Of a DNA stretch of 34,097 bases, positions 20,361 to 32,300 are shown one piece after another. Position 1 is the first letter of the stretch. Every line of letters begins with the position of its first letter. A program made the translations under genes and the position numbers. The notes under the pieces are model-generated. The model was not told the origin of the DNA, searched no databases, and was given only the letters and a program-made list of their open reading frames with translations. The stretch is taken from the NCBI GenBank assembly GCA_018398765.1, contig JAHBMJ010001201.1, positions 1-34,097 on the forward strand. Reading direction: 5' to 3'. This DNA comes from Chromera velia. Lineage: Eukaryota; Sar; Chromeraceae.

Positions 20361-20977
20361 GCGCTAGACCCATATACGGTAAGCCTCTCTACAATATTTC
20401 AAAGCGAATACTACAGCGACACACACTATATATAGACAGTATTTTGCATCCCAAATCCGTAAGTGGGGGTAGAAGGAAGTCGAGAAACCAGGTGCTGATC
20501 GAAGAACGGCAAGAGGGGCCAAGTAGAGAGAAAGAAGACGGGCAAAAAGAGGTTCCTGCAGATTAAATTAACCGTTTTTCCTCTTTGTTAAGCGCACTCA
20601 GTCGTAGTGTGGCTTACTTCTGACTCTGTAAAGCAGCATGTCTTAACTTGCCAGTGAGCTTAGTAGTATAGTCAAACAACGGAGCAATTCAGAACAGCTT
20701 CACTTAGATGGTGTGCTTTATCACCTTCCTTGAAAACTATACAGATGATCGAATCTACGTACAATTCGCCTCCATGTGTGTTTTTGCATATGTATATATG
20801 TACCGATACATCAAGGTTAGATAAAAGGTGCATGTTCGCCATGCACGCGCTGTAGAGTTGCCGGAAAGCGCGGGTCCCGAAAGGTAAATGTAACCCGATT
20901 TATTGGTAATTCGACTTTTTTTTTTCCATAGGTGCGGCTGAGGGCCTTAACAGATACCATGGCCGGGGGCCACGGCA

Positions 20978-21050
20978 TCATGCATGCAATATCATGCATG
21001 CATGCATGCACGACTGCATGAAACCATGCATGCGTGCAGTGCATGCATGT
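20978..21050. promoter_or_regulatory. Cluster of six GCATGC motifs upstream of the FtsH gene
   Basis: Six GCATGC words, several inside TGCATGCA, occur within about 70 bp, then a GCGCGCGCGCC stretch at 21056-21066. The FtsH start codon is about 380 bp downstream. TGCATGCA is a known binding motif class for apicomplexan ApiAP2 factors, so in an alveolate this is a plausible promoter element. It also abuts the end of element copy 2 and may in part be the preferred insertion target. Confidence 0.4.
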
Positions 21051-21430
21051 GAGACGGCGCGCGCGCCTTCAAAGATTCCTGTGCACGATCGACAGTCGGT
21101 TGGTGCGCGACGCGCAAACTCGGGCTTCATCCCATCTGTTCTCTCTCTCTTCCATCAGATCTCCTCCAGATATCGACACTGCGCGAATGGTGGTGAGTAG
21201 CAAAGGACTCTCGAGATCTGCTTCTTATTCGAGAACCTTTTCTGTGATCTTGAGGGGCCATCCGCAGCTTCGATCGCTGCAGTTGCTTTTCTGATTTTGT
21301 GTGTGCACAGAGACGGATCGACGTACGAGTAGACAAAGAGACGATGCGCGTGTGAGTCGATCTCGAGTAGGAAAACCGTGCTTGGTGTCTGGCGCTGAAA
21401 AGAATTTAAGAGAGGGGCGCAGCTTTCCGT

Positions 21431-23595
21431 ATGTCAGGCTCAATGCAGTGCACAGTCTCTTTTTGTGTGGCCCTCGTGCTGCTTCTCCAGTTGTTTCATT
21501 GTCCAGAGGGAAGCGCAACCGTCACTCTCACTGGGCGAGGGTTGCGACGGAGCGGAAAACCGAATAGCGGCTGTTCAATGGGAAGATTTGGGGTCGTGGG
21601 CGCAAATCGCTTCCAAGGTGAGATGACATATAAGTGGGGCAGCGTTGGTGTTTGAGACGGCAGCGTTGTCTAGATGTTGTCCGGAAGTCGCCTCCTCTGT
21701 TTCCCTCGTCTCTCTTTGCAGGTGTGTGGACTCCATGTGCTGGGGACAGGAAGGAAGAACAGGAAGATGAAGGATGGGAGTGGTTGTTGAAGAGTTTGAG
21801 AGAAAAAATGGGAGAGTTGGTCAGAAGGGCAGTGTCAGACAGTGGGGGTTCGAGAGGGGAAGGAGAGAAGGGGGGCAAACAGGCACCAAGACCGAGCGAG
21901 GAAAGTCGCCAACCCAAAATGGAGACGCCACCGAGTCAGGATCAAACATCTCAAGTTGATCCTGGCCGGAGAGGAAGAAGACTGGCGCCAGAGCAGCAGA
22001 ATCTCTTGAAGAAAGCGGAAATTGAACTTAAGAAAAAGTTTACGGCAGAGGAGCAAATACGAAAAAATCATATGCGGAACCAGAACTTGACTTCGATGAA
22101 GATTATGGTTGATATTTTGTCTACTGTCTCTGGGCTCATTCCCCTTTTGTTTCTGCTGGCGAACTTTTCTGGCCGGTTGGTAGCAGCATTGAAGTCTTTG
22201 CTGGTCAAAAAGAAAGACCGAGTTCTGACGTTTGATGACGTGATTGGTCTTGAGGAGGCAAAAGAGGAATTGAAGGAAGTGGCCGATTTCCTGCAACACC
22301 CCAAACAATACAGAGATCTCGGGGTGCGTATACCGGCAGGGGTGATCCTTGAAGGACCACCGGGGTCGGGCAAGACTCTGCTTGCAAAAGCCCTGGCGGC
22401 AGAGGCCAAGGCATCGTTCATTGCCACGTCGGGCTCGTCCTTCGGGGGGGTTCTCATGGGTCTTGCAGCGATGAGGATTCGATCTTTGTTCCAACGCGCA
22501 CGTGCATGTGCCCCGTGCATTGTGTTTATTGATGAATTTGACTCTCTCGCGAAAAAGCGTTTCAGCGAGAGTGTCAACAAAGGCGCAGAGATGGACAACG
22601 ACCTCACTGTCAACCAACTGTTGACGGAGTTGGACGGCTTCGTCTCCCGGAAGACGAACAAACCCGTTATTTTGATAGCTGCCACCAACAGAGCAGAGTC
22701 CCTCGACCCCGCCGTTATGCGGCCCGGCAGATTTGATCGGAAGATCTTTGTAGGGTATCCGGATGTCAAGGCGCGTGAGGGGATTTTGAGGCATTACATG
22801 AAGGGAAAGCCTACGGGGGAGGATGTGGAGGATCACTTGAGTAAGGTTGCCAAGCGAACGATTGGGTGGAGTGGCGCGCATTTAGAGAATTTGATCAATG
22901 AGGCCGCGCTGTTTGCAGGGAGAAGAAACGCCTCAGAGGTAGGGGCGATGGATTTAGAGGCTGCGTTTGAGCGGCACATGCTGGGGCCTCGCAAGAAGGG
23001 GGACACTTGGAAGTCGAAAGATGCGGAGAGAGTGCTTCGAGTGACTGCAATTCACGAAGCAGGGCACGCACTCGTCTCTACTCTCCATCCTGATGGAGCA
23101 GAGGTGCAGAGCGTGACTATAGTCCCGAGGACTGGGGCTGCGGGTGTGGGGGGGTTTACGAGTTTCATTCCGTCGTCGGACGATTTGCAGTCGTTGCGGA
23201 GATTGGAGGGACAGTTGGCAATGGCGATGGGGGGGAGGGCGGCAGAAGAGGTTGCATTGGGAGAACGGAATGTGACAACAGGGGCGACAGGCGATATTGC
23301 CCATGCGACTCAGTTAGCTCGGTTGATGGTGGAAGAGTTTGGTTTTGCGCCTGAGGTTGGTCTTGTGAAGGTCGGGGAGGGAGGTTTCTTTCGTCGGTCT
23401 CCGGGAGATCAGGAGAAATCAGATTCAGCAGTGCGGAGGCTGACTCAACAAGCATTTGATACAGCGAAGGGAATTCTAGAAAAGAACAGGAATCTTCTCT
23501 TCCGAATAGCCGATTTGCTGGCTGAAAAAGAGACCATTTCTGGAGATGAACTGAGAAAAACGATCGAAAAACACACAAAAGGCGACACTTTCTAA
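21431..23595 (+). CDS. ftsH: FtsH/Yme1-type membrane AAA+ zinc metalloprotease
   Basis: Exons 21431-21617 and 21722-23595 (donor CAAG|GTGAGA, acceptor TTTGCAG|GTGTG, phase 1) give 686 residues. Residues about 5-22 form a signal-peptide-like hydrophobic stretch, followed by a basic, hydroxylated region, which fits a bipartite presequence to a secondary plastid; ATG 21443 is an alternative start. A single membrane segment spans about 196-217 (SGLIPLLFLLANFSGRLVAA). Then come the AAA module with Walker A GPPGSGKT (274-281), Walker B CIVFIDEFD (328-336), the second region of homology AATNRAESLDPAVMRPGRFD, and the M41 protease domain with HEAGH (507-511) and a third zinc ligand probably Asp587 in TTGATGDIAHAT. 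These residues indicate an active ATP-dependent protease that degrades membrane proteins. One membrane segment instead of two recalls the i-AAA (Yme1) layout. The usual pore-loop aromatic is missing (VLMGLA where FVGVG is usual). Thylakoid or other organelle membrane is inferred. Confidence 0.9.
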
Positions 23596-24771
23596 GCTTA
23601 CCGTCGCAGTCAAGAGTTTTTTCCAAAAGATTCTTTTTCTTTAAATATATGGTGACCATGCTACTGGCGTGTGTTCCTAGGTATGTTCTCTCCTAGGTTC
23701 TCTCTATATAATTGAAGTGCCCGCCGGAATGTCGAAATACGAGCTAGTTAGTACGTGCTAGTAATGCATATAGCCAGTCTAGTAGCCAGTACAGTAGTTT
23801 CTTAATATTTCCTAAAAGAATCAACAAGTGAACACACCAGCCTGGGAGTGTGATTCTGTAGGCGACGCACAGTGGTAAAAAAAAAAAAGAATAGACGTTA
23901 ACAGATTTTTTTTTTTCTTTTTTTTTTTTGTTCCTCCTCCTGGACTCCTCCAAGGCCACCCTAAAGCATAAACCATAAGTAACTCATCAAGTTTTTGCTT
24001 GTTTGAGCTTTATAACATGCTTTAACGATCATCTTCAATAATAAAAAAAAAAAAATATAGATCGACCTTTCCAAATTTTTTTTTTTTTTTTACCATTGTA
24101 CGTCGCCTAGGTGTGATTAGAACACACAAAACAAAAAAAAAACTACATACACACCCACAAAGCAAAGTATTATATAAAAAACATAAAGAGAAAGTGTATA
24201 TGATACTACGTATATGCATAAATGTTGCGACCTCTATAAGTGAACTTGTCACCTTATAAGACGTCTCCTTGACAGTCTTAGTCTGGACTAGGCTCTGCAC
24301 TCTATAAATTAAAAAAAAAAAGAAAAAAAAAAGAAAGTTTCTCATCTTTTATTTTTTTTTTTTTTATCAACTGAAAAGCATCTATGGTTTTCAATGTAAC
24401 ACCCCGTGCAACACTCTTGCAACACTTGAACAACAGTTGTTTGCCTATTGAATGCCATGATAAAAAAAAAAAATCCGTAAAAAAAAAACTTTTCCTCATC
24501 TTTTTTTTTTTAATGTAGTGCAGAGCCTAGCTACTGGAATACGTATAGATACATATGTTCAGCTAGATGTTGAGACACCCAGCCATACAACTTTATTAAT
24601 AAATTATTATACTAGAACAAATCTTTTTTACATTCACTCTCTGTGCTGTTTTTTCCCCGTAGTTTCCTCTGAAGGCTCTTTCACTTCGCATCCCGTTGAA
24701 ACTGTTGAACCTGACTTTGAAAGCTTGATGCAGAAAGAGTCCCCGTTTCAAGACCCGGCTCTGCCACCTAG
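23596..24771. other. AT-rich region between two convergent genes
   Basis: It holds the 3' ends of the FtsH gene (+) and the coiled-coil gene (-). Many A and T homopolymers of 9-14 bp (for example near 23880, 23907, 24040, 24075, 24310, 24350, 24465) make short Phe/Lys-rich frames that are not genes. Confidence 0.6.
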
Positions 24772-27607
24772 TTATGTTTTCTTCTTCAGCGACATTCCCG
24801 AAAAGAGCCCACCGGAGGCTTTCGGTGCAGGCTTTGGAACTAAAGGGGGTCTGGATTCTGCCTCCGTCTCCTCTCTTCCCTTCTCTACTTGAGTGCCGTC
24901 TCCCTCTTGCATGGTCCCAGCAGGAGTAGCAGGAGGCCCCGATGGCATTGCCCTCCCATCCTCAGCATGATGCAGGCTGCTGTTCGAGATAGCGGGGGGG
25001 TGCGAATCTTGAGGAAATTCTGCTGCTGGGTCGGTCAGCTCTTTCTGTGTATTCAGAGTCTCTGGCTGGGCGGCTTCGCAATCGTCCTCCCCCTCCGCTC
25101 CTGCAAGCGGAGGGGGAGACGGAGACGTAGGAGCTTGACTGGCAGGGTCGACCGGCTCTCTGCCCCCCACCGGACTGTCTGACGTCGCCATGATATCCGG
25201 ACCCCCCTTTTCTCTCTCTCCTTCCGTGTCTACCTCTGCCTCTGCCTCTGTTTGGGGTGGGAGGGTGACAAGGGCAGGTGGTGCAGATTCTTCTTCATCC
25301 TCTTCTTCGGAACGGGGGGCGTGGTGATTTTCCTTTTCTTCTCCCGTCTCGGCATCACCTGTCACAGCCACTTCGCCGTTCTCTTTCACTTTTCCTGCTG
25401 ACTCTCCCGCCAGCCCCCCCTCTTCCATCATTGAAGTGATGCCTGCAGTCACTCCGTCGTCTCTTCCTCCTGCCTCTCCATTTGCGTCTACAGGTCCGGA
25501 ATCCGACGGGAGAGCTTCCTCAGGAGGAGAGGAACGAGGCCGCTCTGAAGGTGTCTCTGCTGAGGCTGCAGGCACGCTCTGCTCTTTTTGCTTTTCCCTC
25601 CCTGCCCTCTTTTGTTTCAGCGCTCTCCGCTCCTCCTGCTCCTTCGCGATCTTCGAGAGGCCCTCCATTCGCCTCTCCAAAGCCCCCAGCTCTGCAAAGG
25701 ACGTTCGGCAGAATGCATGCATGAGTCAATCCAGAAAAAGAACGTTTCGCATGTCAATATGTAGCTCATTAAAGTGGATTAAAAATGCATGTGCACGTGC
25801 AGTGCTGGCGTGTGTCAACCTTCAAAGTCTTGACGCAAACAGGCCGGTCGAAAAAACGGCGGCTTATCAGCAGTGGTTGACGCTCTTGTGCAGTCTAGCT
25901 CTCTCTCTCAGAAGACAAAGAGAAAAGACACGACGACACGGAAAGCCAGGCTCACAAACATAAAGAGACTGGCTTGAACGGGTTCTGGGCACCGTATGCT
26001 TGAGCGCATGTGAGGGCGCCGCCGCAGCTCGAGTCTGAAAGCTCAGGAGATAAGCTTCTACCATGCATCTACCCACCCACCCACCCTTCTTTTTGTCCTC
26101 CAGCTTGTCATTCAAGTCAGAGGCGAGACCAAAGTCCTCAGCAGCAGCGGCAGCATCGACCTCGGCTTCCAGCGCGTCTATCTGCTGACGATCGTGCTCT
26201 GCACACACTCAAACAAACCAAGGAAACGCAACACAAAAGATGTGCAAGGACAGCGCCAATGATTGAAATCACCGTGTAGGGAGAGAGAAGCTTCATATGT
26301 CAAACGGCGGGTCAAACAAAGCATGGATCGAGAAAGACGCGGACGCTGTGAAAGAGACAAAGGGAGCCAGCCATTTCTTCTCTGGATCAAAAGACGATGC
26401 GGTAACATGACATTGTCTTTGGCGTGTGCATCTGCTGCAGGGAGTTCGGTCCTTTGTGGCTGCATTGCTCTGCAATGAAATGACGCACGCGCCGACTATC
26501 CGTCAAAAACAAAAAACCCTAAATGACCGACCGACTGACCGATCAACCCGCGTAACATCTCGACTTCCCCCGACACATCGGCCTCTTCCTCTTCTCCGTC
26601 TTCTTCTTCGCTTTCCTTCCCCGTCTCTTCAGCCCTTTCCCCTCTTTCCCCTCCCTCTTTCTCACTTGCTCGCGCAAAAGATGTTCCCTCCTTCTCCCCG
26701 TCTCTCTCTCCCTCATTTCCCATTTGCGTCTCTGCTGAGAGTCCAACTGCCTCCCCACCTCTTTGGTCTGAAGGACCTGCTTCTGTGCGCTTCCCCCCCG
26801 TTTGAATTTGTGAAACTTCACCCGCCTCTCCCTTCCCCGCCTCAGACTCCTCTTCGTGCTCTTCCTCGCTCTCCGAAATCTCCTCTCCCCCCTCTTTATC
26901 AGCAGAACTTGACCATGAGTCCAACCACACACCAAATTCTGCCCCCCACTCTAGGACCTCCCCCTCCCCTCCCCGACCTCTTGTGGCAGAAGGACAGGGA
27001 AGACCCCTCTCTTCAAAAAGCTTCTCACAATCCTCCCCCATGTTCTTCAAGGACAACCAGGACACCTCAAGCAACACCTCAGCCTCACGAATCAAAAGAG
27101 AAATCTCACGACCCGACGACCCTTCTCCCTTTACATTCGCCTTCTCCCCCTTCTTCGACACTCTCTGCCATCTCCGAATCAGCCCAGCCACTGCCCTCAG
27201 CTTCTCAGGCAGAGCGTCCAGGCTCTGTCGGTCCCGAGTGGCGCGCGCCTCCACCCCGGCTGCCCTCGCTTGTTCCTCTCCTCTTTCTGCCTCCGCTAAC
27301 CTCTGCATAACGACACAAAAAAGAAAGAGAAATCGACGACAGGGAAGAAAACAGTTGAAAAAAAGACAGGCGCAAGTCTTGGAAAGCGAAAAAGAACACG
27401 CATGCGGGGAGAAAAAGGGGTAAGTGACTCAGCCAGAAGTTGGAGTGGAAATACTTCTCGATCGACATGTTGATGAATTCGTTAAATCAATCAAAGCGAA
27501 CAGATTCTAGTAGGGCACCTCAACGGGGAAATAAAGCGGAGAGCATCTCTGCCTGTCGGTCTACTTCTTTGTCTCTCTTTCGATGCGTGCGTGTGTCTTG
27601 TCTTTTT

Positions 27608-27674
<67 letters not shown>

Positions 27675-29317
27675 GACCTCTGTGAGGGTCTTGACCTCCC
27701 CCAGCTGCTCTTCTGCCTTTGCTTCGAGAGCCGCCTTTTCTTCTTGCAATGCCTGCAGATGATGGAAAAGAGGAAAAGAGAAGAAGAACAAGGGGACGGG
27801 ATAGGAACACAAAAAGAGAAACAATTATTGACAAGACGGATGATTGGAGGGAGTGGGGGTTCTCTCTTCTCACATTTCCACTTCTCTTTCTTTGTCCGCT
27901 ACGTGTGTATCTGTTTTTTTGGTCTGTTTGCATCCGGATGTGCTCCCCGTCGATCAGACTGCTTCTCATAAACAGGTGACAGACACCATCGATGAGAGAG
28001 GGAGGGAAGCGTCAAGGAGAGGTCAAGAGAAAGCAACCAACTGTAGTCTGTCTCATCGAAGGCCCCTCACTCTTGACAGACAGGCCGCGTGAGAGAGAGA
28101 TAAGTCTAATCTCCTCTCCTCTCCGCAGATCTATCTGCATTAATACCTCTATGTCGTGCTTCAACCCACCTTGATCTTGGCAGAGACCGCTGCGGCCTCC
28201 TTGAACGCCCTCGCCTGTGCTGCCGTCTTCTTCTCCGCCTCCAGGGGCACGATCCGATTCTCAGTCCTTGCGATGGCGTCCCTGCATGCTCCCGTACGTT
28301 GCCAGGGATCACGCACAGCAAGGGAAGTGAACGGATAAGAAAGGCACGAGAACGAGATCCGTGAAAACAAAAAAGAAGAAACGGTATCAGAGAGATGTGG
28401 GGCTTATAGGCAAAACAAGATATATCAATCGATTGAACAGACAGAGAAAATCACAAAAGAAACAAAAATCATAGAACCCCCCGCTGAGTCCTTCCACCTA
28501 CCGACCGTGTCTCTTCTAGAGCCGAGGTCGCTCTCTGGAGTATCCGCGCTGCCTCATTTCGCTCCTCCGACTTCCTCTCTGCCTCCTCCCGCACGCTTTC
28601 CAGTGCAGCCTCTGCAGCACCTGCCTCCTCGTTCCACTTTTCTCTCACTTTTTCGCTCTCCTCCAAAACCCTCTGGGCTCCTCTCAGCATTCTCAGGCTT
28701 CTGTTGGCCTTTCTTTGCGTGGCCCTGTGGGTTTTCCTTCTCATCTTTGCGGTCTCTTCCTCCTGCCCGACTGCGCTTTTCAACGCTACCATCTGCAACA
28801 ATCAAAGCACATGCAGGAGGACCCCAGATACTTATAGAATCGCTTGAGAATTCATCAAACACAAAGAGCAGTCAGGGCATCAGAGTATCTGAGCAGATCG
28901 CTCACACGCCGATCAAATGAGGATCTACGGCCACGAAATTCAGAAATCGAAGCAGACGACGTCACTGTTTCCGGACAATTCTTCGTCCCTTAGAACGAGT
29001 CCTGATGCCCTTCTCTGGTCGCCCTCCCTAACGACTTCAAAAGAAAAGTACGAAAGTAGCGCTGCTGTGGCGAACAGTCCACTCATCAGATAAAATGCCG
29101 ACCTGTTCCTCGTCGCTTTCCACCTCCGCACATGTCTCTGCAAGTCTCCTTTCCGTCTCCTCCAACCTCGCCAGCTGGCGATCAAATTTCCGTCGAATGG
29201 CTGACACACGAATGTCGCACTCGCTCAAAGACTCAACCAGATTCTGCTTTTCCCGTCTCCTCTCCTCAAGCTTTTGTTCGAGCTCTGCAATCTCGGCCTC
29301 CACATTCCTGCACGCAC

Positions 29318-29352
<35 letters not shown>

Positions 29353-32300
29353 GGTATAGAACGCCCACACCACCCTACACATGCATGAATTCGCAAACAC
29401 GCCAGCGGAGTGCGACTTCCCCACCACCCCCCACCTCCCTCTCACACACACCACTTGGAGTTGCTGGTCGAACGCTCAAAGAAACAACAAAGCAAGCGTC
29501 CACACACCTTTACTCAGTCGTTATCAATGTCGAACCGTGAAATCGTAGCACGCTGAGGTCCATGCACGCATATGCAACTGCAGCTCCCCCACCCACCCAC
29601 CCCTTCCTATCTTCCTGCCCTTCCATTTTGGAAGAGTCGGGAGATTATGCAAAAACATGTTGGACTGCCTTGTCGCAATTTTCCGTTTCTTCCTCCTCCC
29701 TTGCTTGCAGTCCACACACCGGGCTCACTGGTCAGACGTGTATCTGTACATACATACGTACGCACATCAATATGCCGATTCCTGAGACTGACTCTAAGTT
29801 TGCGGCGACCCTGTCTCTCTCTTCCCGATGTTCTGCGGTGTGGGCTTCGATAGTTCCCCGCAGCTGCAGATCCTCATGAGGTCAGATGGTAAAAAAAAAA
29901 AAAGAGAGATAAAAGAGGAAAGCACATTGAAGAGAGAAGAAAGACAAAGCAGAGGGGCGACTATGGAAGCAAACACAAAGAAAAAAAAAAGGGAGGGAAG
30001 GCATGAGAAAGGGAGCTCTGCATACTGTCTCTCTTTCTCCCTTTGTCACTTCTTTGACCGACACACATGCAGACAGACAGACCTGGTCCCCCTCCTCCTT
30101 GACTCTTTTCTCATCACTCTCCAGATGTCGTCTCGAGAGCTCTAGTCTCTCCTCCTCCCTCACCAGACGCGCACGTTCTGCCTCCAACCTCCTTGCAGTC
30201 TCCCTGTCCTGCGTCTCCCCCTGCTTCCTCTCGTCAGATGCCAGAGCCTCTAGCCGCTTCAGAGCACGACTCAAAGCCTGCAGAAACGCCCACCCCAGCA
30301 GCCAACACATAAGAGAAGAAAAGAAGAAAAAAAACAAAGGACCAAAGTAGAAAGGAAGAAACACATTCAGTTTCCTTCGTGTTCACTGTCCCTTCTTTTT
30401 TCTGTCGCCAAATCGAACAAGGGTGAAGGAGACAATCAGAACCAGAGAAAGAGGAAACAGTCAAGCTGGACTGCGACAATGAAAAAGAGGGAGAAAGAGA
30501 AGCAGGAAAAGGATCAAAAAGAGGCTCCTGACCTGTCTTCTGTGGACAGTCAGTGCCCCCACTGCCGCCTGTGCCTCCTCCCTCTGCTTCCACGCGTCGT
30601 GCAGTTGGGTTTCGGCTTCTCCTTCCTGATCGAGAGGTTCGTTCGAGGGGATGGGCAGAAGTGAAAAACAAGTGAGTAGGGCTGCGGAAAGGTTAAAGAG
30701 AACCACTGTACGTGTGCGTACGAAAATACTGACACAACCATTTCGTAAGGAAAGGAACGGAAGAGAAAAAATAAAACGGAGGGAGAGAGGCAAATTGAAG
30801 GGAAGAAGAAAGGCCTGCTCGCACACAGAAACACCGAAATTGGAAGGGAGGAAGGGAGGAAGGAAGGAAGGAAGGAAGGAAGGAAGGCAGGAAGGAAGGA
30901 AGGAAGGGAGGAAGGAAGGAAAGAAGGCAGAAAGAAGGGAAGGGAGGAAGGAAGGAAGGCAGGAAGGAAGGAAGGAAGGAAGGGAGGAAGGAAGGAAGGA
31001 AGGCAGAAAGAAGGGAAGGGAGGAAGGAAGGAAGGCAGGAAGGAAGAGCCCTCACACCGACCTCCCCATGCCCACCCCCACACTCCCCAACTGTATTTTT
31101 GTTCATTCCTTTCCTCCCTTCCTCCCTCCCCTGTCCAACCTTCCTTCGGAGTTCCCCAATTGTTCCCTCCAGTTCCTCTGCTTCCTCGAACTTCTCCTCC
31201 TCTGCCAGGACGGCCTGACGGGCCTCTGCCTCCTCACGTCGTGAGCGGGTCTTCGCCAGAATCTGCTTGCATGTATGGAGAAGTACAGAGAGACACGCGC
31301 GAAAATTCTGATGACGGTGAATTCAGAGGACCTGAAGGTCACGCGGAAGGGAACCGGGAAGAGAAAGAGGAACAGACCAAAGAAAAGGACATTCTTTTCT
31401 GTGAGGACGGGACCTGGCTCAAGGCAGAAAGCGAATCGACAAAAATGAGAATTTTTTATTTGCTTAAAAAAACAGAGAATTCACCATGCATTTGTGGACG
31501 TTCAAAAGCTTTTTTGACTGACCTCGGCATGATGCCTGGCTGCTTTTGACAAACTGGCAGCTTGAGCGAGCAAGGTCGTCTGCTCCTCCGCAAGGGAGCC
31601 GACTTCATCCCCCACAGAACCGAGAACGGAGTCAAAGGAAGGGGGGGTGTCTCTACGCCGCAGAGAGACAGAGGAGGCGCCTCGAGGCGCTACCTTGCTG
31701 TCAGTACTGGGCTGTCTCGGTGGGGGGAGAGGGGGGGGCTTCGGCTTGACCTTTTCAGGAGAGGCTGAGGACGATGAAGCCAAAAACTTCCGCATGACAC
31801 CGCTGCTGTCCGTTCTGTCCTCCGATCGCAGAGCAGCCACCGAATTTGGTTCGGAGACCGGAGCACACTCTCCTTCAGGATGTGGGCTTTCAAGAGTGGA
31901 GGGGGAAGTAACTGTTGGTGGCGGGGGGGGGGGGGGGGGGGGGGGTTTCGGTCGAGCTTGACTCGCGGATAGAGACGCAGCAGGGGAGGAGACGACACTC
32001 GGTGGGGCGTGAGCCGAGACCTCGACTTCTGCGTGGCCGTCTCCTGTTGGTCCCGAAAGGCGGCGCGTAACTCCGCTCTCTGGCAGAGAAGGGGAAGGCG
32101 GCAGGCCGCCAGTGGTGGAAGGCGGTGGAGCCGCGGCTGCTGCTGCGAATTGCGGCAAATGGGCCCTCCGAGTTTTCTTTACGGGACCACTGGGAACGAG
32201 TGAATGGCCCACCCCGGCGCTTCCACTTCTTCCGCCCATTCCCGTTGGCACCGTCGGTCTGTCAGACGGAGGAACAGGCACAGAGACGGAGGGAGACGGT

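Larger units (their letters stand above)
17941..20977 (+). mobile_element. Unclassified ~3.04-kb element, copy 2
   Basis: It starts TTGTAATGTCCCTACGGGAC, then ATGCCGTGGCCCCC, and ends GGGGGCCACGGCA at 20977. It is head-to-head with copy 1, separated by 28 bp rich in GCATGC. Flanks are CATGCATG on both sides (17931-17938 and 20979-20986), a possible but low-complexity target duplication. The layout is the same as copy 1: ~700 bp AT-rich unique part, repeat array, then ~580 bp unique part with a T-run and TTATTGGTAATTCGAC. Together the copies form a 6.1-kb imperfect palindrome. Confidence 0.78.

Noticed and set aside
22068-22881. Long minus-strand open frames over the FtsH gene
   Set aside because: Antisense shadows of a clearly conserved AAA+/M41 coding sequence.
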